Below are positions 56,445 to 64,000 of a DNA stretch of 64,000 nt, one piece after another; the first letter of the stretch is position 1, and the number at the start of each line of letters is the position of its first letter. The DNA lies in the NCBI RefSeq assembly GCF_002902345.1, contig NZ_PPQB01000019.1, forward strand, positions 63,321 to 127,320, in the 5' to 3' direction. Source of the DNA: Staphylococcus arlettae (lineage in GTDB: Bacteria; Bacillota; Bacilli; Staphylococcales; Staphylococcaceae). The notes under the pieces are model-generated. The model had not been told where the DNA came from. It saw nothing but the letters and a program-made list of their open reading frames with translations, and did no database searches. The position numbers and the translations under genes were made by a program.

Positions 56445-57326
56445 ATGTATATGAAAATAATTCAACTAGAGTATTTTCTAGCTATAGTAAAATACAATAA
56501 CTTTACACAAGCTGCTCAATTTTTACATATAAGCCAGCCTTCTTTAACAGCTACGATCAAAAAAATGGAAGCAGATTTAGGCTACGATTTATTTACGCGT
56601 ACGACAAAAGATATCAAAATTACAGAAAAAGGTATCCAATTTTATAACTATGCTGTTGACCTAGTACAAAACTACCATCAAACAATGGAGAAAATGCATG
56701 ATTTAAATATTAGTGAAGTCCCTAAAATTAAATTTTCCATTCTGGAATCTACAAATCAATGGGTATCTCAAATCATAACGACACACCGTTCAACTTTTCC
56801 AAACCAAACTTATCAAATCTCGGAAGTACATGATCAAGCGATTATATTAGAGCACTTGTTAAATTTTGAAACACATTTAGCTTTAACCAATGAACAAATC
56901 ACTCATGAAGACATACAGTCTATTCCATTATATGAAGAATCGTATGTCTTACTTACACCACAAAATGCTTTTAAACAACAACGTACAATTATTATCAAAT
57001 CATTACCACTAATATTACCTTCTAAAGGTTTACAAGTACGCAAACATTTAGATGATTATTTCATGCGTATGAATATTCATCCTAACATCGTTATTGAGGC
57101 TGACCGTTTTGAAGCTGCTACAAATTTTGTACATCGTGGTTTAGGTTACGCTGTTATTCCAAGATTTTATTATCAGTCATTCAATGCTAACAATTTAGAT
57201 GCAATTGAGATTAAACCAAAACTTGGGCGCACAATTTTTATTAATTATTACAAAAAACGAAAGCACTCTGAACGTGTGCTTTCGTTGGTAGATCACTGTA
57301 AAGATTATTGGAACGTCATAAAATAA
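56445..57326 (+). CDS. hutR: LysR-family regulator of histidine utilisation
   Basis: A 293-residue LysR-type regulator. The N-terminal wHTH reads IIQLEYFLAIVKYNNFTQAA and HISQPSLTATIKKMEADLGY, and a PBP-like effector domain follows (ILPSKGLQVRKHLDDY, VHRGLGYAVIPRFY). It is divergent from hutU and convergent with hutG, whose last codons it overlaps by 11 bp. This placement suggests activation of the hut genes, with urocanate or histidine as effector. The first ATG is four bases after AGGAG and a second lies two codons later (56451), so the start is uncertain by two residues. Confidence 0.86.
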   Translation: MYMKIIQLEYFLAIVKYNNFTQAAQFLHISQPSLTATIKKMEADLGYDLFTRTTKDIKITEKGIQFYNYAVDLVQNYHQTMEKMHDLNISEVPKIKFSILESTNQWVSQIITTHRSTFPNQTYQISEVHDQAIILEHLLNFETHLALTNEQITHEDIQSIPLYEESYVLLTPQNAFKQQRTIIIKSLPLILPSKGLQVRKHLDDYFMRMNIHPNIVIEADRFEAATNFVHRGLGYAVIPRFYYQSFNANNLDAIEIKPKLGRTIFINYYKKRKHSERVLSLVDHCKDYWNVIK

Positions 57327-58248
57327 AGTGATGGAAAAAGTTAGCTGTTAATTTTGCTGTCCTATTATCAACATCATATTGAGGATTGGTTTCGGCGATA
57401 CTAATCGTTGAAACCTTTTCGCTAGGTATAATTCTTTTGGCCATTTCTAATACTAGGTTCGGATAAAGTCCTAGCACTGCTGTAGCACTGACTCCTGGTG
57501 CAAAGGCACTATCAATGACGTCCATACATATTGTGAACATAATGACATCATGATGATGTATAAAACGTTCTATTTTATCTTTAATTGGTGGTGATAATTG
57601 GTGTAATAACTCGTCGGCATATACATATTGTATACCTTTAGCATCCGCATAATTAAATAGTGCTGCTGTATTGCCCCCTTGTTGAATACCAAGTACCAAA
57701 TATGCAGTATTATCATCTTCTTCTAATATTTGTCGAAAACTTGTACCCGAAGTAGAACTCTGCTCTTCCCTTGTATCAAAATGCGCATCAATGTTAATAA
57801 CACCGATTGAAGCATCTGGATACGCTTCTCTCACGCCTAAATATTGCGCATATGCTATATCATGACCGCCACCTAAGAGAAACGTTTGCTTATGGCGACT
57901 AATAGATTCTGCAACTAAATGGCCATACTCTTGTTGTGTTTTTATTAGTTGACTCTCATGATGCTCAACATTACCGTAATCACAAATGGAACATTGACTA
58001 AGATCAGGTAAATTGGCAAAAGCTTTCCTTATAGCATCTGGTCCTTCTTTAGCACCCATTCTACCTTTGTTAAGCTCTACACCTTTATCAACAGCGTAAC
58101 CTAATAATCCAACACCTTGTTTTTCATTAATATTTAATTGTTGTGTTAAATCACCAAACTTTATTGTTTGGAAATGCCTAAAGTGTTCTTGATTTGTTGC
58201 ACTATCTGTTCTGCCAGTCCAAAGCTCAGTATCAGGTAACTTATACAT
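57316..58248 (-). CDS. hutG: Formimidoylglutamase
   Basis: HutG hydrolyses N-formimidoyl-L-glutamate to glutamate and formamide, the last step of this histidine pathway. The 310-residue ureohydrolase has the dinuclear manganese motifs GGGHD (His129), DAHFD (Asp154, His156, Asp158) and CMDVID in the C-terminal half. It is transcribed on its own from a separate promoter with a candidate cre, and its 3' end overlaps that of hutR by 11 bp with no terminator between, so read-through would be antisense. Confidence 0.93.
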   Translation of the reverse strand: MYKLPDTELWTGRTDSATNQEHFRHFQTIKFGDLTQQLNINEKQGVGLLGYAVDKGVELNKGRMGAKEGPDAIRKAFANLPDLSQCSICDYGNVEHHESQLIKTQQEYGHLVAESISRHKQTFLLGGGHDIAYAQYLGVREAYPDASIGVINIDAHFDTREEQSSTSGTSFRQILEEDDNTAYLVLGIQQGGNTAALFNYADAKGIQYVYADELLHQLSPPIKDKIERFIHHHDVIMFTICMDVIDSAFAPGVSATAVLGLYPNLVLEMAKRIIPSEKVSTISIAETNPQYDVDNRTAKLTANFFHHFIL

Positions 58249-58283
58249 AGTTCTCCCCCTTTAAAAACTAAATGAACAATTAA

Positions 58284-58297
58284 AGTATACGCTTACA
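58284..58297 (-). promoter_or_regulatory. Candidate CcpA cre upstream of hutG
   Basis: Minus strand TGTAAGCGTATACT, 12 of 14 matches to TGWAANCGNTNWCA, about 35-50 bp before the hutG start. Confidence 0.45.
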
Positions 58298-58508
58298 TTT
58301 TTTTGAATTCAATTCCTAAATTTCTTTTACCCGTTACAATGTGCGTTTAATGCATTGATTACAATACAAATTGTTTCACTTATATGAATAAATCATCAGA
58401 ACTATTACATTTCAATGATATTTTTGATTAATGATTTATTTCTAACAGCTAAATCTGTATAATTACCATTAAATGATTTTTTTCATACCTATTATGGAGG
58501 TTACATAA

Positions 58509-59714
58509 ATGAATAATAAACGTATACCAGGTTTTCAGTGGGCAATGATTGTATTCCTGTTCTTTATCATTGCATACGTACTACCTATTATACTCAAAGA
58601 TTTCCAAGGTAGTTTACCTTATAAATCTTTCGTATTTGACATAACAGCTATTGCTCCATTTATCGGTGCTCTATTCTGTTTATTAATTTTCAAACATAAA
58701 CGTCTTCAATTAGGCGGTTTAAAATTTACCATTGGTTTAAAAACAATAGAACGTATCCTTTTAGCATTAATTTTACCGTTAACTATTTTAGCAGTTGCAA
58801 TGGTTAGTTTTAATATTCTTGCTGATAGTTTTATTTTATTACAAGCAGAAGACTTTTCCGTTTCTCTAACTACTGTAATTATCGGACAATTAATCACAGC
58901 AATGTTAATTGAATTTGGCTTCCGTTCTTACTTACAAAACATTGTAGAAAATCGTATTTATACTTTTTTCGCATCAATTCTTGTAGGGATTCTATATTCA
59001 ATCTGGAACTTAAACCTTAGTTTCGGTATGACATTCGCTGCATATAACTTCTTATATACATTCGCTTTTTCAATGATTATTGGCGAATTAATTAGAGGTA
59101 CGAAAGGTAGAACAATTTATATTGCTACACTGTTCCACTTTGTTATGTCATTTGGCTTAGTATTTTTATTTAATGAAGAGCTAGGCAATGTCTTTGCTAT
59201 GAAAGTGATTGCCTTATCAACTGTAGCAGTTGGTGTTGTATACTTACTAATTACTATGATTATACGAGTTATATTATACTTCTTCACGAAAAGAAACTTA
59301 GATGAAATTGAAGAAAATAACTATATGGATCACCTAGATGACGAGTCACATTTAGATGTGAATGACACGCCAGCAGAAACTGAACAAGCAACAAATGACT
59401 ATGAACCAGCTTCTGCCGATACATCGTCTACCGTTCATGATGAGCAAGATGAAATGAATTCTACTCATCAAGAAAATGACGATACTTCATCAACAGTAGC
59501 TACTGCTAGCCAAGATAACAACATTGCGAAAAATGTCGCTAATGATACTGAAACAACATCTCATCAACTGCATCAATCAGAAGAAATAGAACCTTCGCTT
59601 AACGAAGATGAAAGTCAAACATCAACAGATGATGAACCTACAAACGACAACACAGAAACTCAAAATCAACGTTCATCATTCTTTTTGAAAAGTAAACGAC
59701 GTAATCGAAGATAA
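58509..59714 (+). CDS. spdC: SpdC/LyrA, CPBP-type membrane protein with acidic tail
   Basis: A 401-residue protein with about eight membrane helices (residues 10-260) and a 140-residue acidic, Ser/Thr-rich cytoplasmic tail ending in SKRRNRR. The membrane part is of the CPBP/Abi intramembrane protease family, but motif 1 (EExxxR) reads EFGFR (135-139), lacking one glutamate; a conserved His remains at residue 210. In S. aureus the homologue, encoded next to rpiA as here, influences lysostaphin resistance, interacts with histidine kinases including WalK, and pairs with the glucosaminidase SagB to release glycan strands. A non-proteolytic role is likely. Confidence 0.88.
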   Translation: MNNKRIPGFQWAMIVFLFFIIAYVLPIILKDFQGSLPYKSFVFDITAIAPFIGALFCLLIFKHKRLQLGGLKFTIGLKTIERILLALILPLTILAVAMVSFNILADSFILLQAEDFSVSLTTVIIGQLITAMLIEFGFRSYLQNIVENRIYTFFASILVGILYSIWNLNLSFGMTFAAYNFLYTFAFSMIIGELIRGTKGRTIYIATLFHFVMSFGLVFLFNEELGNVFAMKVIALSTVAVGVVYLLITMIIRVILYFFTKRNLDEIEENNYMDHLDDESHLDVNDTPAETEQATNDYEPASADTSSTVHDEQDEMNSTHQENDDTSSTVATASQDNNIAKNVANDTETTSHQLHQSEEIEPSLNEDESQTSTDDEPTNDNTETQNQRSSFFLKSKRRNRR

Positions 59715-59733
59715 TTTCATAGTTACAATACAA

Positions 59734-59785
59734 AAAGCATGTGTTTTGAAATAGTTATTGATACAACTATTCAAAACACATGCTT
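59734..59785. terminator. Bidirectional terminator between spdC and rpiA
   Basis: AAGCATGTGTTTTGAAATAG pairs over more than 20 bp with CTATTCAAAACACATGCTT. Confidence 0.88.
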
Positions 59786-59788
59786 TCT

Positions 59789-60472
59789 TTATTTATTAAT
59801 AATATTTACACCATTTTGTGTGCCAATAATTACTTGGTCTGTGACATCTAAGAAATATCCAGTCTCTAATACACCTACTAAGTGAATTAAAAACTCATGC
59901 ATCTCATATGGATCGATTGTATGATTTAGCGTTATATCTAATATATAATTACCATTATCCGTAACAAATGGAATGTCATTAGCCAGTCGTCTTTCCACTT
60001 GTAATTGGCCATAAGCCTCTATTTTCTTAGCCACTAATAACCAATTAAATTTATCAACTTCTACGGGTAATTTGAATGTTTCACCAAGATAATCCACTAA
60101 CTTAGAATCATCTGCTAAAACAATAAATCGCTCTGCCATAGCATCTATTACTTTTTCCCTAAATAGTGCTCCACCGCCACCTTTAATCAAATTAAGCTGT
60201 GGATCCACTTCATCTGCACCATCAATAGCGAGATCAATATAGTCGACATCATTTACATCTATAATATGCATACCTAAATTTTTTGCAATATATGCAGTTT
60301 TGTTAGAAGTACATACGCCAGTAATTGACAGTTGTTCATGCTCAATTTTTTCAGCAATTTTAGGTACAAGGAGTTCAATCGTTGAACCAGAACCAATACC
60401 CAATATCATACCATCTGTAATTTGGCTTAAAGCATCACTAAATGTACTTATCTTCAACTGTTTTTTATTCAT
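59789..60472 (-). CDS. rpiA: Ribose-5-phosphate isomerase A
   Basis: RpiA interconverts ribose 5-phosphate and ribulose 5-phosphate in the pentose phosphate pathway. The 227-residue protein shows GMILGIGSGSTIELLVPKI (phosphate-binding loop), DGADEVDPQLNLIKGGGGALFREK with the catalytic Asp/Glu/Lys region, and ADDSKLVDYLG. Start follows AAAGGGG. It is monocistronic. Confidence 0.95.
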   Translation of the reverse strand: MNKKQLKISTFSDALSQITDGMILGIGSGSTIELLVPKIAEKIEHEQLSITGVCTSNKTAYIAKNLGMHIIDVNDVDYIDLAIDGADEVDPQLNLIKGGGGALFREKVIDAMAERFIVLADDSKLVDYLGETFKLPVEVDKFNWLLVAKKIEAYGQLQVERRLANDIPFVTDNGNYILDITLNHTIDPYEMHEFLIHLVGVLETGYFLDVTDQVIIGTQNGVNIINK

Positions 60473-60667
60473 ATTGTTGCCCCTTTATAACCATTCTTTT
60501 AATATCATTGTACATTAGAATTTTTAAAAGATATAGATATAAACTAAAAACAGCCAACTGAAAACTTCCAGTAGATGCTCACTCAATTTAAGCGTTTATT
60601 TTTTTCATCTATGATTTTACCGTTTCTTCCTATACAATAAAGCGTAACGATACAAGGAGGTTACACT

Positions 60668-61324
60668 ATGATTTATGAATTAAATGCCATTTCAACTGGT
60701 AAAATCGAAACCCTCACATACGGTAAAAAGCAAATGCAATCTGCTTTAAACAAAACAGTATTCACAGATACATGCTGGCTTACGACAACTGGTTTTTGCG
60801 ACGATGAACAAGCTTATAAAGGACATGGTGGTCCAGACAAAGCATTATGCTTATTCAGTAAATCAAATTATCAAATGTGGCAAGATGATATCACAGAATT
60901 ACCAGATTACGCGATGTTTGGAGAAAATTTAACTGCTAAACATATGGATGAAAAGACAACTTACTTTGGTAATCAATACCAACTCGGTTCTGCAATCATT
61001 GAAGTTTCTGAAATAAGAGAACCTTGTTGGAAAATTCAAACGAAATATCAAATTCCAGATTTAGTAAAACGTATGTCTAGTTCAGGAAGAACTGGATTTT
61101 ATTTTAGAGTGTTAAAAGAGGGCTATGTCGCTCCAGATGATAACTTACATTTAATTCAGCAAGCTCCTGATGATACGTTGCTTTCTGTTTTTGAGCTCAA
61201 TCACCTTATGTATAATGATCGCAATAATATTTCTAAATTAACTTATGCACTTCAAAACCCTTATTTAACAACCGCACGTATCGACAAATTACAACGATTA
61301 TTAACCAAAGCTCAACAACTATAA
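60668..61324 (+). CDS. MOSC domain protein (YiiM-like)
   Basis: A 218-residue protein with a MOSC beta-barrel and a 3-alpha C-terminal domain. KGHGGPDKALCLFSKSNYQMW, FGENLT and EIREPCWKI with the conserved Cys are the hallmarks; RTGFYFRVLKEG follows. E. coli YiiM uses the molybdenum cofactor to reduce N-hydroxylated bases such as 6-hydroxylaminopurine, and a similar role is plausible here. AAGGAGGTT gives a strong start. Confidence 0.88.
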   Translation: MIYELNAISTGKIETLTYGKKQMQSALNKTVFTDTCWLTTTGFCDDEQAYKGHGGPDKALCLFSKSNYQMWQDDITELPDYAMFGENLTAKHMDEKTTYFGNQYQLGSAIIEVSEIREPCWKIQTKYQIPDLVKRMSSSGRTGFYFRVLKEGYVAPDDNLHLIQQAPDDTLLSVFELNHLMYNDRNNISKLTYALQNPYLTTARIDKLQRLLTKAQQL

Positions 61325-61420
61325 AATTACTGCGCGATTGTTACTATTAATTAATGCTACCGTTCTGCTAACTTATCTAAATGAAAGCTGATGTAAAGTA
61401 CATATCATTTATTGCATAAA

Positions 61421-61459
61421 AAAAAGAGGCTCGAGCGACATTTTGCTCAAGCTTCTTTT
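61421..61459. terminator. Bidirectional terminator between the MOSC gene and galM
   Basis: AAGAGGCTCGAGC pairs with GCTCAAGCTTCTTT with few mismatches; A tract on the left and T tract on the right. Confidence 0.75.
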
Positions 61460-61503
61460 AAAGTGTTTTATTTTAATCGTGTCTTATAATACTCATTTAC
61501 TTA

Positions 61504-62523
61504 TTAAATGTCTGCTTTTTCAAATATTTTATATGACGTCTTAGAGTAATATGGTTGATCTGGTGTAATAATAGACGGTGCTTTGTCACCATAAAGATTT
61601 ATATCATTAGGGATACATTGTGTTTCCAATGTAAAACCAGAATGTGCTTTATAAATATTGAAGTCACTATCCCAACTACTAGTATCATTAAAAGTAAAAA
61701 TAACAATATTCGGCATATCTGTCTTTACTTGTAATACAAAACGTTTATTTTCTACTGCCATTTCACCATTTTCAACTTCAAAAGGATGATCAACACCATT
61801 AAACATGTCCATTTGTTGTTTGATTTTAGGATTTTCACTTGTAAAAAGCTCTTTAAATTGAATCTTATTACTATTAAATATAGTAGACAAATCTATAGTA
61901 TCGGTACTGTTAACTATATTGTCTTCACCTAATGGGTACATTGCTAATTTATTACTACTTATATAATGATTATCAATCATATTATTGTCTCTATTTAAAT
62001 TAAAATACACATGATTCATAGGATTGAATAGTGTTTTTTCGGTAGTTGTTGCTTCGTATTCTATCGTCCATTTATGATCCATATCATAAGTATGAATAAC
62101 TTTTAATTCAATATCACCTGGGAAATAATCATCTGTACTTTTAATTTGGGTTGTAAAAATGATTTTAATCTGACCAACTTGTTCTTCAATTTGATAATCA
62201 AAAAAGCGTGAATCTAAACCGTTAGTACCCCCATGAATATTGTGAGCACCATCATTGTGCTCTAAATGATATGTTTTACCATCTAACTCAAATGTAGCGT
62301 TAGCAATGCGGCCACCGTATCGTCCCACTGTAGCCCCAAAGAAAAATGGATTAGGTTCGTAGAATTCATCCGCTTCCACAATATTTCCTAACACAATGCT
62401 GTTATCGTCATACTTCCAAGATACTATACGAGCACCGTAATTAGTAAAGACTATCTTGGTTTCTTCATTATCAATATTAATTAGTACTATCCCATTTCTT
62501 TGTTTTTCAACTGTAGCAAACAT
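61504..62523 (-). CDS. galM: Aldose 1-epimerase (galactose mutarotase)
   Basis: GalM interconverts alpha and beta anomers of hexoses and feeds alpha-galactose to GalK, encoded at the other end of the window. The 339-residue protein has NYGARIVSWK, FFGATVGRYGGRIANATF (substrate Arg region), EHNDGAHNIHGGTNGLDSRFF with conserved His, NPMNHVYFNL with the catalytic His, and TLETQCIPN with the catalytic Glu. ATG at 62523 is nine bases after GGAG; a TTG two codons earlier is less well placed. Confidence 0.92.
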   Translation of the reverse strand: MFATVEKQRNGIVLINIDNEETKIVFTNYGARIVSWKYDDNSIVLGNIVEADEFYEPNPFFFGATVGRYGGRIANATFELDGKTYHLEHNDGAHNIHGGTNGLDSRFFDYQIEEQVGQIKIIFTTQIKSTDDYFPGDIELKVIHTYDMDHKWTIEYEATTTEKTLFNPMNHVYFNLNRDNNMIDNHYISSNKLAMYPLGEDNIVNSTDTIDLSTIFNSNKIQFKELFTSENPKIKQQMDMFNGVDHPFEVENGEMAVENKRFVLQVKTDMPNIVIFTFNDTSSWDSDFNIYKAHSGFTLETQCIPNDINLYGDKAPSIITPDQPYYSKTSYKIFEKADI

Positions 62524-62839
62524 CTTCAATTACTCCCTTTCAGACTAACACCTGCATCAATGCCTAAAGACAACTTGTTGACGTCGATAATTAGATAGAA
62601 ATTGTTTAACAATAAAATCATGATACTTATTATAGCAAGCTTAACACACACTTACATGCCCTTTCCTAAAACATGTCGTCTGTATTGAACGATTTCACAA
62701 TGATGACTTTAAACCGAGATGCTAAGTAAAAGCTTAATTTTTGCTTCATATTCCTTTACTGTTAGTTAAATACATTGTAACAATTAATTTCAAAATAAAT
62801 CTATACTATTTGTAAATTTTTACAAATTAATAAATTGAA
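62524..62839. other. Intergenic stretch without recognised gene
   Basis: AT-rich sequence between galM and the ABC permease gene. It should contain the galM promoter and the end of the upstream transcript. No coding frame, cre or strong terminator hairpin was found. Confidence 0.5.
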
Positions 62840-64000
62840 TTATCGTTTACCAAACACTTTTTTCATTGCCGTAGCAGCACTTTTGTCAAAGCTAAGGACA
62901 GAATCCTTATAGCTTTTAATAGCAATCCATAATAAAATAATAGTTACTATAATTGCGAGCACAATACTAACAACGATTTCCCAAAGTTGTACTTCTGGTG
63001 AAGCAGCACGCACAAACATTACAAATGGTGAAAATAACGGAATAAAGCTTGTTATTTTCGTTAATAGCGTATCATTGTTCATTACACTATATAAGGAAAC
63101 GTAGAACGCTATCATACTTATTAAGGTCATAGGCATTAACGCTTGATTAATGTCTTCAATACGAGATGTGATAGAGCCTAGTATAGCGGCCAAGATGACA
63201 TATGATAGTATACCAATAATCAAATTAATAATTCCTACAATAACTATTTGAAGTGTTAACTCATTAGGTTTAACTTCAAAACCTTGTAACATCTCACTCA
63301 TATCAAAAGCGAAAAAGGCTAGAATACCTACTAAGACAAATATCGCAATTTGAGTTAACGCTACCGCAATGACACCTGTAATTTTAGCTAAAATGTGTGT
63401 GATGGGCGAAACACTAGTGATAATCATTTCTATTACACGCGATGTTTTCTCTGTAGCAATCTCCATGGCAATTTGACTAGCATAATTAATAATAATAAAG
63501 AACATAAGCATAAGCCCAGCATAAACTACAATAATATTAAATGATTTTTGTGCTTCACTTAATTTTGTATCATCTTTATTTGTTGAAACCATTTCTGATT
63601 CTACTTTACTTTTACTTTGTAGTTCCTTTAACTCAGCTTGTGATAAATTAAGTTGGGCCGCAGTCATTTGAGTTTGGATTGTCGTCAATACTGTCTCTAA
63701 GTTTTGTTTATCTTCTTGGTCTACAGAATCTTTACTTAAAATTTTAGCGGTCAATTTATTATTCTCTTCGGTAATGACATAACCCATATTAAGTTTTTCT
63801 GACCTGATTTGTTTTTTTAAATCTGCTGAAGAGACTCGAGTAAATTTGGCATCATTATTTATATGGTCTCCTTGCTCTTTTATTACTTTATATATGTCAC
63901 TGTTCGTTGTAGCAACACCAATTTCATCTGGTCCATCATCGAAAAAATCTATAATTTTATTTGCGTTAGCAGCTACTAAAATAAGCAATACTACTAATCC
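62840..64000 (-). CDS. ABC-2 type permease (NatB/YhaP-like), 5' end beyond window
   Basis: The frame is open to the window edge, so the true N-terminus, probably a first transmembrane helix, lies past 64000; 386 codons are visible. An extracytoplasmic domain (visible residues about 15-145, hydrophilic, Gln/Lys/Ser-rich) is followed by five or six membrane helices. EIATEKTSRVIEMIITSVSPITHILAKI is the cytoplasmic coupling block of ABC-2 permeases. Together with an ATPase expected upstream it would form an exporter of the NatAB type (Na+ or antimicrobial export). Ends with KKVFGKR. Confidence 0.85.
   Translation of the reverse strand, partial: GLVVLLILVAANANKIIDFFDDGPDEIGVATTNSDIYKVIKEQGDHINNDAKFTRVSSADLKKQIRSEKLNMGYVITEENNKLTAKILSKDSVDQEDKQNLETVLTTIQTQMTAAQLNLSQAELKELQSKSKVESEMVSTNKDDTKLSEAQKSFNIIVVYAGLMLMFFIIINYASQIAMEIATEKTSRVIEMIITSVSPITHILAKITGVIAVALTQIAIFVLVGILAFFAFDMSEMLQGFEVKPNELTLQIVIVGIINLIIGILSYVILAAILGSITSRIEDINQALMPMTLISMIAFYVSLYSVMNNDTLLTKITSFIPLFSPFVMFVRAASPEVQLWEIVVSIVLAIIVTIILLWIAIKSYKDSVLSFDKSAATAMKKVFGKR

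Noticed and set aside
58309..58508. WalR box upstream of spdC
   Set aside because: Half-sites such as ATTACA occur but none is paired with a second half-site at the 5-bp spacing.

Overview
The window is a continuous, densely coded stretch of a low-GC Firmicute chromosome and reads as Staphylococcus. SarR, FhuD2, LcpC, SpdC/LyrA, SsaA-type CHAP proteins, an RsaI-like small RNA and WalR/CcpA-type boxes are all recognisable, and much of the gene order (CHAP-nhaC-opine dehydrogenase; formate dehydrogenase-lcpC-suhB-RsaI; hutI-hutU-hutR-hutG-spdC-rpiA) matches what I recall of the S. aureus core genome. The galRKET cluster and several non-aureus insertions suggest a coagulase-negative species, possibly of the saprophyticus/xylosus group; I cannot name it. 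No intact mobile element, prophage, CRISPR array, tRNA or rRNA was seen.

Layout. 1-5.5 kb: start of modA (molybdate uptake), then the galK-galE-galT operon with divergently spaced GalR operator repeats and galR. 5.5-9 kb: fdhD, a GNAT acetyltransferase, bioY with a BirA-like operator, and fhuD2 with a Fur box. 9-14.5 kb: an acyl-CoA-dehydrogenase-like flavoprotein divergent from a four-gene polar amino acid ABC transporter, then a PTS_EIIC_2 membrane protein. 14.7-17 kb: sarR and a DoxX/luciferase-like pair behind an exact GTATA-N5-TATAC palindrome. 17-24.5 kb: two paralogous CHAP cell-wall hydrolases with WalR boxes, nhaC, an opine-dehydrogenase-like gene, a DUF4870 gene, a tandem 147-bp repeat, a paired SMR exporter and a 2-hydroxyacid dehydrogenase. 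24.4-33.7 kb: a flavin monooxygenase, a membrane glucosaminidase, formate dehydrogenase plus DUF1641, lcpC, suhB, RsaI and a WYL regulator. 33.9-38.6 kb: a hypothetical gene and the MurNAc recycling operon mupG-murQ-murP-murR. 38.6-48.5 kb: a transposase remnant and palindromic repeat, alkaline phosphatase, aapA, small membrane proteins, a HAD phosphatase, a BASS transporter, an internally duplicated unknown protein, and an alpha-glucoside PTS with its RpiR regulator. 48.6-64 kb: an SRPBCC protein, a SAM-riboswitch-controlled NhaC-family carrier, a flavin reductase, an M20 amidohydrolase, hut genes, spdC, rpiA, a MOSC protein, galM and the 3' part of an ABC-2 permease.

Themes. Carbon catabolite control is prominent: six candidate CcpA cre sites lie near a PTS permease, RsaI, mup/mur, aapA, glvC/glvR and hutG. 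Molybdenum enzymology recurs (modA, fdhD, fdhA, MOSC). Cell-wall upkeep recurs too (two CHAP enzymes, a glucosaminidase, LcpC, SpdC, MurNAc recycling). Most genes are ordinary core genes. The observations most worth following are the SAM riboswitch on an NhaC-family carrier, the putative QsrR operator on the DoxX/LLM pair, the acyl-CoA-dehydrogenase-like/ABC divergon, the internally duplicated protein at 45.1 kb, the transposase remnant, and a family of interspersed hairpin repeats.
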